Source: Jannaschia sp. W003 | Lineage (GTDB): Bacteria; Pseudomonadota; Alphaproteobacteria; Rhodobacterales; Rhodobacteraceae | Assembly (NCBI RefSeq): GCF_025144335.1 | Contig: NZ_CP083539.1 | Coordinates: 118,501 to 182,500 of the forward strand | Direction of reading: 5' to 3' | Length of the DNA stretch: 64,000 bases | In this document: in pieces, positions 1 through 8,997 of the stretch | Layout: each line of letters begins with the position of its first letter | Numbering within the stretch: the stretch's first letter is position 1 | Program-made: the position numbers and the translations under genes | The notes under the pieces: model-generated | The model's database searches: none | What the model saw: only the letters and a program-made list of their open reading frames with translations | Told to the model about the DNA's origin: nothing

Positions 1-1112
1 ACGTGCAGACGCTCCGGAACTGGACCGAGCTGCTGGACCTGCGCGGCGTGTTCGACCGGCGCGGGGACCGCCTCGCCACCTACGCCGCCTTCCACGGCGT
101 CCCGACCTACGACGACCTCGACGCGGTGCTGGCCGATCCGGCGGTGGAGATCGTGGTCAACCTCACCAATCCCGACCAGCACCACGAGATCACGGGCCGG
201 GCGCTCGCCGCCGGCAAGCACGTCTACTCGGAGAAGCCGCTCGCGCTGACGCTGGACGGCGCTCGCGAGCTCGTGGCGCAGGCCGATGCGGCCGGGCGGC
301 ACGTCGTCTCGGCGCCGTCGAGCCTGCTGGGCGAGGCCGCGCAGACCCTGCGCCGCGCGGTGGTGGAGCAGGTCCGCGGCCGCCCTCGGCTGGTCTACGC
401 GGAGATGGACGACGGGCTGGTGCACCGCATCGGCTACCAGAACTGGCGCACCCGCAGCGGCGCGCCCTGGCCCGCCGAGGACGAGTTCCGCACCGGCTGC
501 ACCCTGGAACATGCGGGCTACTCATTGACCTGGCTGGTCGGCCTGTTCGGCCCCGTGCGGCACATGGTGACGGGCGTGGGCCTGCTGATCCCCGACAAGG
601 GTCCGGACACGCCGGAGCCCTATGCCACGCCGGACTTCAGCTGCGCCGTGCTGCGCTTCGACGACGGCGTCATGGCGCGGCTCACGAACAGCATCGTCGC
701 GCCCCACGACCACCGGTTCCGCGTGTTCTGCGACGACGGCGTCCTTGAGGTCGACGAGACCTGGGACTTCAGCGCGCAGATCCGGTCCGTGCCCGTGGCC
801 GACAGCCGCGCCCGGCGGCTGGCCCGCAAGACGCTGGGCTGGGACGGGGGGCGCGTGCTCAAGCCCGTGCACCGGCGGCGGATCTCCACGGCGCGGCGCG
901 GCTACCACATGGACTTCGCGCTCGGCGTGGCCGAGATGGCGCAGGCGATCCGCGCCGGACGGGTGCCGCGGCTGGCGGGGGAGTTCTCGCTGCACATCAC
1001 CGAGGTGTCGCTGGCCATGCAGCATCCGGAGCGGTTCGGCGCCGAGTACGTGCCCCGCTCCGCGCCCGGTCCGGTCGCGTCGATGCTGTGGGACGACGGT
1101 GCGATCGGCTGA
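1..1112 (+). CDS. Gfo/Idh/MocA-family oxidoreductase, 5' end cut off by the window
   Basis: This reads as the C-terminal ~370 residues of an NAD(P)-dependent sugar or sugar-nucleotide oxidoreductase. The readable frame starts at base 3. The glycine-rich Rossmann motif that opens this family is missing, so the true start lies left of the window. What remains shows the second half of the Rossmann fold (EIVVNLTNPDQHHEI, then the family hallmark EKPLAL near residue 77) and the C-terminal alpha/beta substrate domain. In polysaccharide loci these enzymes oxidise or epimerise nucleotide-sugar rings. The gene converges on the flippase gene with a gap of about 10 bases. The family is clear; the substrate is not. 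Confidence 0.85.
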   Translation, partial: VQTLRNWTELLDLRGVFDRRGDRLATYAAFHGVPTYDDLDAVLADPAVEIVVNLTNPDQHHEITGRALAAGKHVYSEKPLALTLDGARELVAQADAAGRHVVSAPSSLLGEAAQTLRRAVVEQVRGRPRLVYAEMDDGLVHRIGYQNWRTRSGAPWPAEDEFRTGCTLEHAGYSLTWLVGLFGPVRHMVTGVGLLIPDKGPDTPEPYATPDFSCAVLRFDDGVMARLTNSIVAPHDHRFRVFCDDGVLEVDETWDFSAQIRSVPVADSRARRLARKTLGWDGGRVLKPVHRRRISTARRGYHMDFALGVAEMAQAIRAGRVPRLAGEFSLHITEVSLAMQHPERFGAEYVPRSAPGPVASMLWDDGAIG

Positions 1113-1122
1113 CCAGAGGCCC

Positions 1123-2577
1123 CTAGCGGAAGACGGAGACTGCCCCGCGCAGCGCCCGTAGGTCGGCCAGCGCGAGCAGCAGGTAGGCGGCCAGCGTCGC
1201 GAGCGCGGCGAGCGAGAGGTCCATCGCCGGCGGCAGTCCGAGCGGCGCCGTGCCGAAGCGTATCGCGAGACCCGCCCCGACCGCCGCCGTGAGGGCCGGC
1301 GCCACGCTGCCCAAGGCCTCGCCCCAGCCCAGGGGGATGATCCGGCGGGCCAGCGCCCAGCCCCGCGGCACGTAGGCCAGCGCCCAGACCGAGATCGCCG
1401 CCGCGACGGCCAGCAGGCCGAACGAGGACGCCGCGAGCACCAGCGCCACGCAGAGCAGCGTCCCCTCGGCGGTGAGGCGGACCTGCACGTCGGTGCGGCC
1501 GGTGGCGCGGAACACGCAGACCAGCGTGGTAATCGTCACCGCCTCCAGCGCCACGCCCGGGACCGCCAGCGCGAACACCGGCGCCACCGCGCTCCACTTC
1601 TCGGACAGCATCGCCGGGAAGAGAACCGGCCCCGCCGCGACGACCCCGCCCAGACCGGGCAGCAGCACCGTGGCGAGCAGGCGGACCGACGCGAGATAGG
1701 TCCGGGCCAGGCGGGGCGGGTCGTCGCGCGCGCGGGCCATGCGCACGAACACCACCGCCGAGGCCGGGCCGGCGAGGCCGAACTGCGGCAGGCGCGCGAA
1801 GCGCTGGTGCATCGCGTAGACCCCCAGCGGCAACGGCCCGAGGACCCGGCCGATCACGAGCGTCGTCGCCTGGAGCCGCATCACGCTCAGCAGCGAGGTG
1901 GCGATGGTGTCGCGGGCGAAGCGCAGGTGCTCGGTCAGGTGCCCGCGCGAGAAGGTCGCCGCCGGTCGGAACCGCGAGAGCGCCACGATCCCGGCCGCGC
2001 GGATCCCGGCGAGGGCGAGCTGCTGCGCCACCAGGGCCCAGAGCCCCGCGCCGAGCAGGGCGAGCCCGACCGCCGCCGCCATGCCCGCCGCCGCCGCCGC
2101 CGCCTGCAGCGCGGCGAGCGCGCCGTACTGCTCGCGGCGCTCGATCTCTGCGTTGTGCGCGGCGGTGGCGGCCTGGAGCAGCGGCAGCGCCGCCAGCGCG
2201 CACATCGCCGCCAGCAGCCGCGGCTGGTCGAACCACGCCGCCAGCAGCGGCGCGGCCGCCAGCACGGCCGCAGCCAGCCCCACCCCGATGGCGACGAGCA
2301 GCCAGAAGACGCTGGACCATTCCGCCCGGTCGACCCGGCGCGTGCGGATCAGCGAGCGGCCGAAGCCCCCGTCGCTGATCGTCCCGGCCAGGACCACCAC
2401 CGTCATCGCCAGGGCCATCACCCCGAAGTCGGCGATCGACAGCAGGCGCGCGAGGATCGGCAGGATCAGGATCTGCGAGAGCGCGACGAAGCCCCGCGAC
2501 AGGACCAGCGCGCCGACGTTCAGGAAGAAGGGGCGTTGGGGCGGGGCCGCTTCGGATGGTTCGGCCGGGGCGCTCAT
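1123..2577 (-). CDS. Wzx-like polysaccharide flippase (MOP superfamily)
   Basis: The 484-residue protein is almost wholly hydrophobic, with about 12 predicted membrane segments, the usual size and layout of lipopolysaccharide/EPS flippases. The N-terminal pattern (FLNVGALVLSRGFVALSQ, then LPILARLLSIADFGVMALA) is typical of the Wzx/RfbX group. By family it should turn lipid-linked repeat units across the inner membrane. It starts 4 bases after the stop of the upstream membrane glycosyltransferase, so the two are probably cotranscribed. It could also carry another polyprenyl-linked glycan; the surrounding EPS genes favour the EPS repeat unit. Confidence 0.85.
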   Translation of the reverse strand: MSAPAEPSEAAPPQRPFFLNVGALVLSRGFVALSQILILPILARLLSIADFGVMALAMTVVVLAGTISDGGFGRSLIRTRRVDRAEWSSVFWLLVAIGVGLAAAVLAAAPLLAAWFDQPRLLAAMCALAALPLLQAATAAHNAEIERREQYGALAALQAAAAAAGMAAAVGLALLGAGLWALVAQQLALAGIRAAGIVALSRFRPAATFSRGHLTEHLRFARDTIATSLLSVMRLQATTLVIGRVLGPLPLGVYAMHQRFARLPQFGLAGPASAVVFVRMARARDDPPRLARTYLASVRLLATVLLPGLGGVVAAGPVLFPAMLSEKWSAVAPVFALAVPGVALEAVTITTLVCVFRATGRTDVQVRLTAEGTLLCVALVLAASSFGLLAVAAAISVWALAYVPRGWALARRIIPLGWGEALGSVAPALTAAVGAGLAIRFGTAPLGLPPAMDLSLAALATLAAYLLLALADLRALRGAVSVFR

Positions 2578-2581
2578 GGGG

Positions 2582-4210
2582 TCAGTTGATCAGCTCGACC
2601 GCGGTCCACTCGAGGACCTCGACCGCGGGATCGGACCCGACCGCCCGCAGCCAGTCCGGCCGGGCGAAGGCGGGCCAGCACGCCCCCGCCTCGCGGAAGC
2701 GGACCGGACGGTAGCCGGACCGGAAGCGCGGGTCCTCGAACAGGTCGTCGAAGGCGTCGTCGTTGCTGGCCCAGAACGGCTGGGTGTCGCCCTCGCCGCA
2801 GGGGCGGTTGAAGATCGCCACCACCTCGGGCTCGTGCGCCCAGAAGGTCGCCTTGTCGAAGCTCGCGTGGTTGCGCATCCCGACCTTGATCGGCTTCGCG
2901 TGGGCCATCTCGGTCCAGTTCAGGCCGAGCAGGTCGTAGATGTGGCCGTCGTAGCTGAGCGCGATGCCCCCCGCGGGTCCGACGCCGACGGAGGGTCGCG
3001 GCGCGACGCCGTCGAGGAAGGTGCCGAAGTCGATTCCCTGCGCGTTGAGCACGAACTCCTTGCGCAGGTCGAACCGCGCCTGGTGGTAGTGCGGCCACCC
3101 CACCAGCGCGAGGCCCGCCACTGCCGCCGCCGCCGGAAGCGCCAGCGCGCGCGGCCCCGGGGCCGCGCGGCCGACGGCGACCGCCAGGCCCACGGCGGCG
3201 GCGACGGGGAGCAGCGGCTGGATCGGCTGGAAGAAGCGCCAGAGCGCGAAGTGATCGCCCCCGAGCGCCGAGTAGATCGCGAGGAAGCCGAACACTGCCG
3301 CGGCGGGGATCAGCAGCGCGGCCCCGCGCCGGCGGTCCCGCAGCCAGCGTACGGCGATCCAGGCGGCGCCCGCGATCCAGGCCACGAACAGCAGCTCCGC
3401 GAACGGGCTGCCCAGCAGGAAGCCGAGCGTGTACTTCGCGCCGTCGGTCAGGTCCTGCATCCGGTCCGAGGAGACCTTGGCGTAGAAGGTGTTCGGGAAG
3501 GGCTGGCCGAAGTAGCTGAGGCGCCAAGCCGTCACCGCGGCGAAGGACACGAGCGCCGCCCCGATCGCCGCCGCGATGCGCCCGCGCCCGCCGGGAGCGA
3601 CGATCAGCGCGAGCGCCAGCAGACCCACCGCGACAGCCACGCCCTCGGGCCGGGCCAGCGGCAGCAGGAGGGCGGCGGCCAGCAGCGGCCCCAGCGGCGC
3701 GGCGGCCCCCAGCGCCCCGCGCACCAGCGTCAGCACGAGCCAAGCGATCAACGCCGACCAGAGCGCTAGCTCCATCATCGTCCAGACCGCCCATGCGAAG
3801 TAGCCCGGCGCCGCCACCAGGAAGGCGGCGACGGTGCCGGCCGCGACGCTGCCGTGACCGCCCTCGGCCTCGGCGAGGTGACGGGCGGTGCGCAGCGCGC
3901 AGAACACGGCGCCCCACGCGAGCGCGGCGCACGCCGTGACGATCAGGATCTCGGGCGCGGAGGTGAGGAGGTAGAGCCCGGCGACGCCCAGGGCCCAGAG
4001 CAGCGTCGTGGACCCCTCCACCCGCTCGCCCCCGACGTTGTAGACGTAGCCATGCCCGGCGGCGATGTTCTCGGAGTAGGACCGCGTGATCGACGCGTCG
4101 TCGATGCCGATCAGCGGAAGGCCCCCCACCAGACCCCACGCGAGCGCCGCGCCGAGCACGGTCACCGCTGCGGCGAGCGCCAGGTCGAAGCCGCGCGCGG
4201 ACCCCGTCAT
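2582..4210 (-). CDS. GT-C type membrane glycosyltransferase-like protein
   Basis: A 542-residue multi-pass membrane protein. Near residues 36-70 it has the DDA...Y..N...G.GYVYN.GGERVEGSTTLLW pattern, which marks a broad bacterial family of GT-C fold glycosyltransferases using polyprenyl-phosphate sugars. The acidic pair in the first periplasmic loop (DDAS) is where GT-C enzymes place their catalytic acid. A soluble C-terminal part (about residues 400-542) probably lies in the periplasm. The gene lies between the Wzc-like gene and the flippase on the same strand. Role by inference: adding a side sugar to the lipid-linked or exported glycan. Donor and acceptor are unknown. Confidence 0.7.
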   Translation of the reverse strand: MTGSARGFDLALAAAVTVLGAALAWGLVGGLPLIGIDDASITRSYSENIAAGHGYVYNVGGERVEGSTTLLWALGVAGLYLLTSAPEILIVTACAALAWGAVFCALRTARHLAEAEGGHGSVAAGTVAAFLVAAPGYFAWAVWTMMELALWSALIAWLVLTLVRGALGAAAPLGPLLAAALLLPLARPEGVAVAVGLLALALIVAPGGRGRIAAAIGAALVSFAAVTAWRLSYFGQPFPNTFYAKVSSDRMQDLTDGAKYTLGFLLGSPFAELLFVAWIAGAAWIAVRWLRDRRRGAALLIPAAAVFGFLAIYSALGGDHFALWRFFQPIQPLLPVAAAVGLAVAVGRAAPGPRALALPAAAAVAGLALVGWPHYHQARFDLRKEFVLNAQGIDFGTFLDGVAPRPSVGVGPAGGIALSYDGHIYDLLGLNWTEMAHAKPIKVGMRNHASFDKATFWAHEPEVVAIFNRPCGEGDTQPFWASNDDAFDDLFEDPRFRSGYRPVRFREAGACWPAFARPDWLRAVGSDPAVEVLEWTAVELIN

Positions 4211-4279
4211 CCGGGTGTCCTCCGGCTCGGACGGGGCGCGGCGCCCCGGGAACGTTGGCGGCTCGGAGAGGTCAACGCG

Positions 4280-6511
4280 TCACGCCCGCCTCAGCGACCG
4301 GCGCGGCCGGCGCGTGAGCACCGCCCCCTCGACCTCGGTGCGCAGCTTGCGGAACAGCGCGCCGCGGGCCGTCACGTCCTTCCGCTTCGCCTCGCCCGCG
4401 GCCACCACGTAGAGCGTGGCGTCGAGCGCCGACGGCAGCGTCACGAGGTCGGCGGCCTCGTTGAGCGGCGGGCCGTCGATGACGACCGCGTCGTAATGGC
4501 GCATCATCCAGCCGAACAGCTCCTCGGCCTTCGCGGTGCCGAACAGCGCCTCGGGGTCGAGGCCGCTGACGCGGCAGGGCAAGAACGACAGGTGCAGTTC
4601 GTCGACGCGGTGGATGGCCTCGCGCAGGGGAACCTCGCCGTGCAGCGCCTCCATCAGGCCGCGGGCCTCGGGATCGGCGAGCCGCTTGCTGAGCGCCGCG
4701 CCGCGGATGTCGGCGTCCACCAGCAGGCAGTTCAGCCCCGCGTCGGCCAGGGTGTGCGCCAGCAGCACGGCGGTCATGCTCTTGTCGCCGCCGGACCGGT
4801 CGCCGACCAGGAGGGCGGACCGGACGTCCCGCCCCAGCGTGAGCGTCAGGTTCCGCCTCAGGACGCCCGACAGGCGCGCGAGGTCGCGGTCGGTGCGCAG
4901 CAGCGCGGCCAGGGCCTTGGCGCGGCGCAGCGCCGGCAGGCGCGGCAGCTCGCCGAATGTGTGCAACTGCGTGGCGCGCCGCACGTCCTCGGCGGTGGCG
5001 ACCCGGTCCGGCAGCAGCTCCAGCAGGAACGCCAGCCCGAGGGCGACGAACAGACCGCTCGCCGCCGCCAGCACCAGCGTGGGCTTGGTCCGCGGCGTCG
5101 AGGGCGATCCGGGCGGCGAGGCGAACGAGATCACCTCCGCGTCGGACCGGCGCAGGTTCTGGATCTCGCTCGACTGCTTGAAGCGGTCGAGGAAGTCCTC
5201 GTAGAGGCGCCTGTTCGCGTCGGCGATCCGTTCGAGCTGGTTGATCTCGATGTCGCTCAGCGAGCGTTCCACGGAGCGCCGCTCCAGCGCCGCGAGGCTC
5301 GCGCGCAGCGCGTCGGCGTTGATGCGCTGGACCCGGGCCAGGGCCTGCAGCTCCTCGATCACGCGCTCCACCTCGGCGGCCATCTCGGCCTCCAGTGAGG
5401 CGAGGTCGGCGTCGAGCGCGGCGAGCTGCCGGCTGTCGTCGGCGAAGCCGCGCCGCGCCTCCTCGCGCTCGCGGCGCAGCTCGGACATGCGCACGTCGAG
5501 GTCGGCCAGCACCGGGGACTCGAGCACGCCCGCGGCCGCGGTCGTGCCCTCCTCCGCGAGGAGCTTGGCGGCCTCCGAGGCGCGGGCCTCGGTCTCCGAC
5601 AGCGCGGCGCGGACGTCGACCAGCTTGCTGGTCATCTCCTGCATCTGCTGGGCGAGACGGTCGGCGTTGTCGACGTCGCTCTCCACGAGCGCCTTCTGGC
5701 GCAGCACCGCGGTCTCGCTGTCCTCGACCGCCCGGGCCAGCTCGGTGACGCGGGTCTCGAGCCAGCCGGTGTAGCGGACCGCGGCAGCGAAGCGGCGGTC
5801 CCCGGTGAAGGCCACGTACTCGTCGACGAGGGCGTTCGCGATCGCGGCCGCCGTGACCGGGTCCTCCGAGCTGGCAGTGACCCGCACCACGTAGGAGGTG
5901 CCCTGCTGCGCGACGCGCAGGCTGCGGGCGAGCCTGCCCACGATCGGCCCGAGGTCGCCCAGCATCCGGTTGCCCGCCTCGGCGGCGCTGCGCAGCGCGG
6001 GAATCTCGGCGGGGGCCGCATCGGCGTCCGGCACGTCCTCGTCGGCGGGATCGGCCGGCGGGCGCAGGATCGACCGCAGCCAGTCCTTCGCCGCGTCTAC
6101 CACCGGCACCGGCTCGGCGGGCGGGCGGAGGGCGACGTTGAACTCGGGGCTCTGGTCGAGGTCGAGCCGGTCGGCGACGCGCGCGAGCAGCGCGGTGGAG
6201 GTCAGCACCGCGATCTCGCCCTGCAGGGCGGAATCGTTGAGCGTCCGCTCGTCGAGCAGGTCGCGCGAGCCCCGGTCGCCGGACTGGTCGCCGCCGAGCA
6301 GCATCTCGGCCGAGGCGACGTAGCGCGGCGTGGTCACCGAGATCAGGTACACCGCGGCGGCGATCGCCAGGAGCACGCAGGCCGCGAGCAGCACGGCCCG
6401 CCGGCGCAGCACCCGCGCGACGTCCTCGAGGCGCAGGCCGGGCGACGCGTCCGCGGGCTCGGCGCGCGGCACCGGCATGACGTTGCGGGCGTTGATGCCG
6501 TCGTAGTTCAT
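4280..6511 (-). CDS. Wzc/ExoP-like polysaccharide co-polymerase with cytoplasmic ATPase domain
   Basis: 743 residues. A Wzz-type chain-length domain is framed by membrane segments near residues 40-58 and 475-495 with a long coiled coil between them. The BY-kinase-like ATPase domain follows: Walker A GDRSGGDKS (Lys577), the A' motif LLVDADIRG near 598, and Walker B VVIDGPP (Asp679). By family this protein sets chain length and couples polymerisation to export through the outer-membrane protein. The C-terminus ends in a basic stretch (RRPRRSLRR) and lacks the tyrosine-rich tail on which Wzc/ExoP kinases autophosphorylate, so tyrosine kinase control may be absent. The start is ATG at 6511, in a divergent promoter region shared with the sulfotransferase gene. 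Confidence 0.88.
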   Translation of the reverse strand: MNYDGINARNVMPVPRAEPADASPGLRLEDVARVLRRRAVLLAACVLLAIAAAVYLISVTTPRYVASAEMLLGGDQSGDRGSRDLLDERTLNDSALQGEIAVLTSTALLARVADRLDLDQSPEFNVALRPPAEPVPVVDAAKDWLRSILRPPADPADEDVPDADAAPAEIPALRSAAEAGNRMLGDLGPIVGRLARSLRVAQQGTSYVVRVTASSEDPVTAAAIANALVDEYVAFTGDRRFAAAVRYTGWLETRVTELARAVEDSETAVLRQKALVESDVDNADRLAQQMQEMTSKLVDVRAALSETEARASEAAKLLAEEGTTAAAGVLESPVLADLDVRMSELRREREEARRGFADDSRQLAALDADLASLEAEMAAEVERVIEELQALARVQRINADALRASLAALERRSVERSLSDIEINQLERIADANRRLYEDFLDRFKQSSEIQNLRRSDAEVISFASPPGSPSTPRTKPTLVLAAASGLFVALGLAFLLELLPDRVATAEDVRRATQLHTFGELPRLPALRRAKALAALLRTDRDLARLSGVLRRNLTLTLGRDVRSALLVGDRSGGDKSMTAVLLAHTLADAGLNCLLVDADIRGAALSKRLADPEARGLMEALHGEVPLREAIHRVDELHLSFLPCRVSGLDPEALFGTAKAEELFGWMMRHYDAVVIDGPPLNEAADLVTLPSALDATLYVVAAGEAKRKDVTARGALFRKLRTEVEGAVLTRRPRRSLRRA

Positions 6512-6848
6512 CCACGCGCCTCCGCATGCGCCGGCTCCGGAGCCGGCGGCACGGCGTGCCCGGGGGGCGCGCCGTGCCGCCTGTACGCCGACCCGTCCGG
6601 AGCGAGCCCGGCAAGCTGGTGTTCGCGGGCCGTGGCGCCGGCCCGCGGAGTGATGACCGAACGGTCCGCATCCGGGAGCGGACCCGTGCCCGGGTAAGAA
6701 TTGCGATCAGTCTGGCGCTCTTTACCCTACGTCGCAAGAAAATCCGGGCCCGGCGCGCAATCCGCGGACGCGGTGTGGTTCGGCTGGATCGGTGGGCCCG
6801 GCTGGCCTATGCTCGCGCGACCGCACGGGTCCCACCAACCGAGGTGTC
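6512..6848. promoter_or_regulatory. Divergent intergenic region with inverted repeats
   Basis: This 337-base stretch between two divergently read genes carries no convincing gene. It holds a short inverted repeat (GCCGGCTCCGGAGCCGGC, about 6531-6548) and a longer one with arms CGGCACGGCG / CGCCGTGCCG just after it. The only AT-leaning part (about 6695-6745) contains the shared motif listed separately. It probably carries promoters for both flanking units. Confidence 0.5.
6721..6735 (+). promoter_or_regulatory. Copy of recurring EPS-cluster motif (TTTACCCTACGTCGC)
   Basis: It matches the consensus yTTaCCCTwasGTca found in six intergenic regions of the cluster, with one base fewer in the centre. 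It lies about 115 bases upstream of the sulfotransferase start, reading toward it. Function as an operator or promoter element is inferred from recurrence alone. Confidence 0.4.
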
Positions 6849-7805
6849 ATGGACGGCAGGGTCGAAACCAAGGGCCGCCTCCCGGATTTCATCATCGGGG
6901 GCGCGCCGAAGTGCGGAACCACCTCCGTGCACTTCCTGCTCGGCTCCAGCCCCGAGATCGGGATCCCCGACGACGAGGTCCACTTCTTCGACGCCGACGA
7001 TCCGATCGCGCATCCCGACTTCCTCCATGCGGGCCGCGGCGGGCTCGACTGGTACGATCCGGACACCCCCGAGGGCCTGGACTGGTACCGTGGCCGCTTC
7101 GCCGCACTCGCGGACCGGCCGCTGGTCGGGGAGGACTCCACGCTTTACCTCCATTCGCCCGTCGCACCGGAGCGAATCGCCCGGGTCCTTCCGGACGCGA
7201 AGCTGATCTTCATGCTGCGCGACCCGGTGCGGCGCGCCTGCTCGCAGTACTGGCACATGGTGACCCGCGGCCGCGCCGTCTGCGGCCTCGAGACGGCGCT
7301 GAGCCGGCACCCCAACCTGATCCTCTGCTCGACCTACCTCGCCCCGCTGCGCCGCTACCTCGACCTGTTCGGGCCGGAGCGGGTGCGGGTCTGCCTGTTC
7401 GAGGACTTCCTGGCGGACCGCCAGGGGGTGATGGACGGCCTGTGCGCGTTCCTCGGCGCCGCGCCGCTGCGGGTCGGACACGAGGACGGCTGGCACAACC
7501 GCACCTTCTATCCGTCGAATCCCCGGCTGCAGCTCCTGCTCAACCGGATCAGCCGCCGGATCGCGGCGCGGCAGTACCGCAACCACTTCGACGCCGACCG
7601 CACGCCCCGCGCAGCGCTGCGCGCCCGGATGCACCGCCGCTGGTTCCGCCACGCCCACCCGGTGCTGCTGACGGCGACCCGCGCGCCCCCGGTCGCCGAG
7701 GAGACGGCGTCCTATCTCCGGCGGCACCTCTCGGACCGCAACCGGGGCCTCTCCGACCTGCTGGGCCGCGACCTCTCGCAGGTCTGGCCGGGCTTCGAGG
7801 GCTAG
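6849..7805 (+). CDS. PAPS-dependent sulfotransferase
   Basis: The 318-residue protein starts with ATG 6849, preceded by GAGG. The 5'-phosphosulfate-binding loop APKCGTTS is at residues 19-26, and the 3'-phosphate-binding segment LRDPVRRACSQY follows at the spacing expected for the NodH/heparan-type sulfotransferase family. Length is normal for the family. Known reaction: transfer of sulfate from PAPS to a hydroxyl, often on a sugar. In this locus the likely acceptor is the EPS repeat unit or its lipid-linked precursor, giving a sulfated polymer. It heads an operon with the next three genes (1-base gap, then overlaps). The acceptor is inferred, not visible. Confidence 0.85.
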   Translation: MDGRVETKGRLPDFIIGGAPKCGTTSVHFLLGSSPEIGIPDDEVHFFDADDPIAHPDFLHAGRGGLDWYDPDTPEGLDWYRGRFAALADRPLVGEDSTLYLHSPVAPERIARVLPDAKLIFMLRDPVRRACSQYWHMVTRGRAVCGLETALSRHPNLILCSTYLAPLRRYLDLFGPERVRVCLFEDFLADRQGVMDGLCAFLGAAPLRVGHEDGWHNRTFYPSNPRLQLLLNRISRRIAARQYRNHFDADRTPRAALRARMHRRWFRHAHPVLLTATRAPPVAEETASYLRRHLSDRNRGLSDLLGRDLSQVWPGFEG

Positions 7806-7806
7806 G

Positions 7807-8997
7807 GTGGCGACCGCGCACCCCGGAGCGGTGGACGTCCTCGTGGTCGCGGACCTGCGCTTCACCGGGGGCACCTCGGCCGCGCTGGCCGCCGACGTGC
7901 GGGCCTTCTCCGCGCTCGGACTGTCGGTCGCGCTGATGCCGGTGCGCTCCGCCTTCCTCGACGACGAGCAGGGCGGGATCGCCGCGGTGCTGGTCCCCCT
8001 GCTGGACCTCGCCGGCGTCGCGCTGGTCCCCGACGGCCGCCCCGCGCCCCCGGCGGAGACCGCCTTCCTCCACAACCCGATGACCTTCGCCGCGCCCCCG
8101 CGCGGGGCCCGCCCGATCGCGGCGGACCGCACCGTGCTGGTCGCCCATCACCCGCCCTTCCGGGGCGACGGCTCGCTGGAGTACAACCCCGCCGGCGTCG
8201 CGCTGCAGGTACGCCGGGCGTTCGGGGCATGGCCCCGCTGGGCGCCGGTCTCGGGGCTGATCCGGGCGCAGCTCCGCGCCTTTGCGCCGCTGATCGCACT
8301 GACCGCCGACGACTGGCACAACGTGTTCGACCCCGAGGCGTGGCGCGCGCGCCGGCCCGCCTTCTCGGGCACGGGCGGCGAGGTCGCGGCCGTGGTCGGC
8401 CGCCACGGACGCGCGGACCGGCTGAAATGGCCGGCCACCGCCGCGGACGTGACCGCGCCGCTGGCCCCCGGTCCGGGCTGGCGCGCGCGGGTCATGGGCG
8501 CGGCGCCCGAGGCGATCGCCCTCGCTGGCCCCGCCGCCGACGCCTGGGAGGTGCTGCCCTTCGGCACGCTCTCGCCGCGGTGCTTCCTCGAGGGGCTCGA
8601 CGCCTTCGTCTACCACCACCACCCCGACTGGGTGGAGGCCTTCGGGCGCACCGTGGCCGAGGCGATCCTGATGGAGCGGCCCTGCCTCCTCGACCCGAAG
8701 CTCGCCCCCACCTTCGGAGACCTCGCGGACTACGCCGCGCCGGCCGACGCCCCGGCTCGGCTGAACGCCTGGCTGGCCGCGCCCGCGGCGGCGCGGGCCG
8801 AGGCGGCGGAGCGGCGCGCGCGGGCCGTGACGCGCTTCGGCGACGCTTCGGTCGCGGGAAGGCTCGCGCGGCTCCGGGACGACGGCGGGACGCGGGCCCG
8901 CGGGGGGCCGAAGGCCGCCTCGGCGGCGGTGACGGCCCGCAAGGCGGTGGGGCTGGCGCGGCGGCAATGGGCGCGGGGCCGGTCATGGGCCGGGTGA
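7807..8997 (+). CDS. GT-B-like glycosyltransferase
   Basis: A 396-residue protein starting with GTG at 7807, one base after the sulfotransferase stop. The N-terminal beta strand VDVLVVADLRFTGGTSAAL and the C-terminal segment HPDWVEAFGRTVAEAILMER, with its spaced acidic residues, fit the nucleotide-sugar-binding half of GT1/GT4-like enzymes, although the protein is divergent. It overlaps the following GMC oxidoreductase gene by 13 bases, so translation is coupled. Role by context: transfer of one sugar during repeat-unit assembly. The sugar cannot be read from the sequence. Confidence 0.6.
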   Translation: MATAHPGAVDVLVVADLRFTGGTSAALAADVRAFSALGLSVALMPVRSAFLDDEQGGIAAVLVPLLDLAGVALVPDGRPAPPAETAFLHNPMTFAAPPRGARPIAADRTVLVAHHPPFRGDGSLEYNPAGVALQVRRAFGAWPRWAPVSGLIRAQLRAFAPLIALTADDWHNVFDPEAWRARRPAFSGTGGEVAAVVGRHGRADRLKWPATAADVTAPLAPGPGWRARVMGAAPEAIALAGPAADAWEVLPFGTLSPRCFLEGLDAFVYHHHPDWVEAFGRTVAEAILMERPCLLDPKLAPTFGDLADYAAPADAPARLNAWLAAPAAARAEAAERRARAVTRFGDASVAGRLARLRDDGGTRARGGPKAASAAVTARKAVGLARRQWARGRSWAG

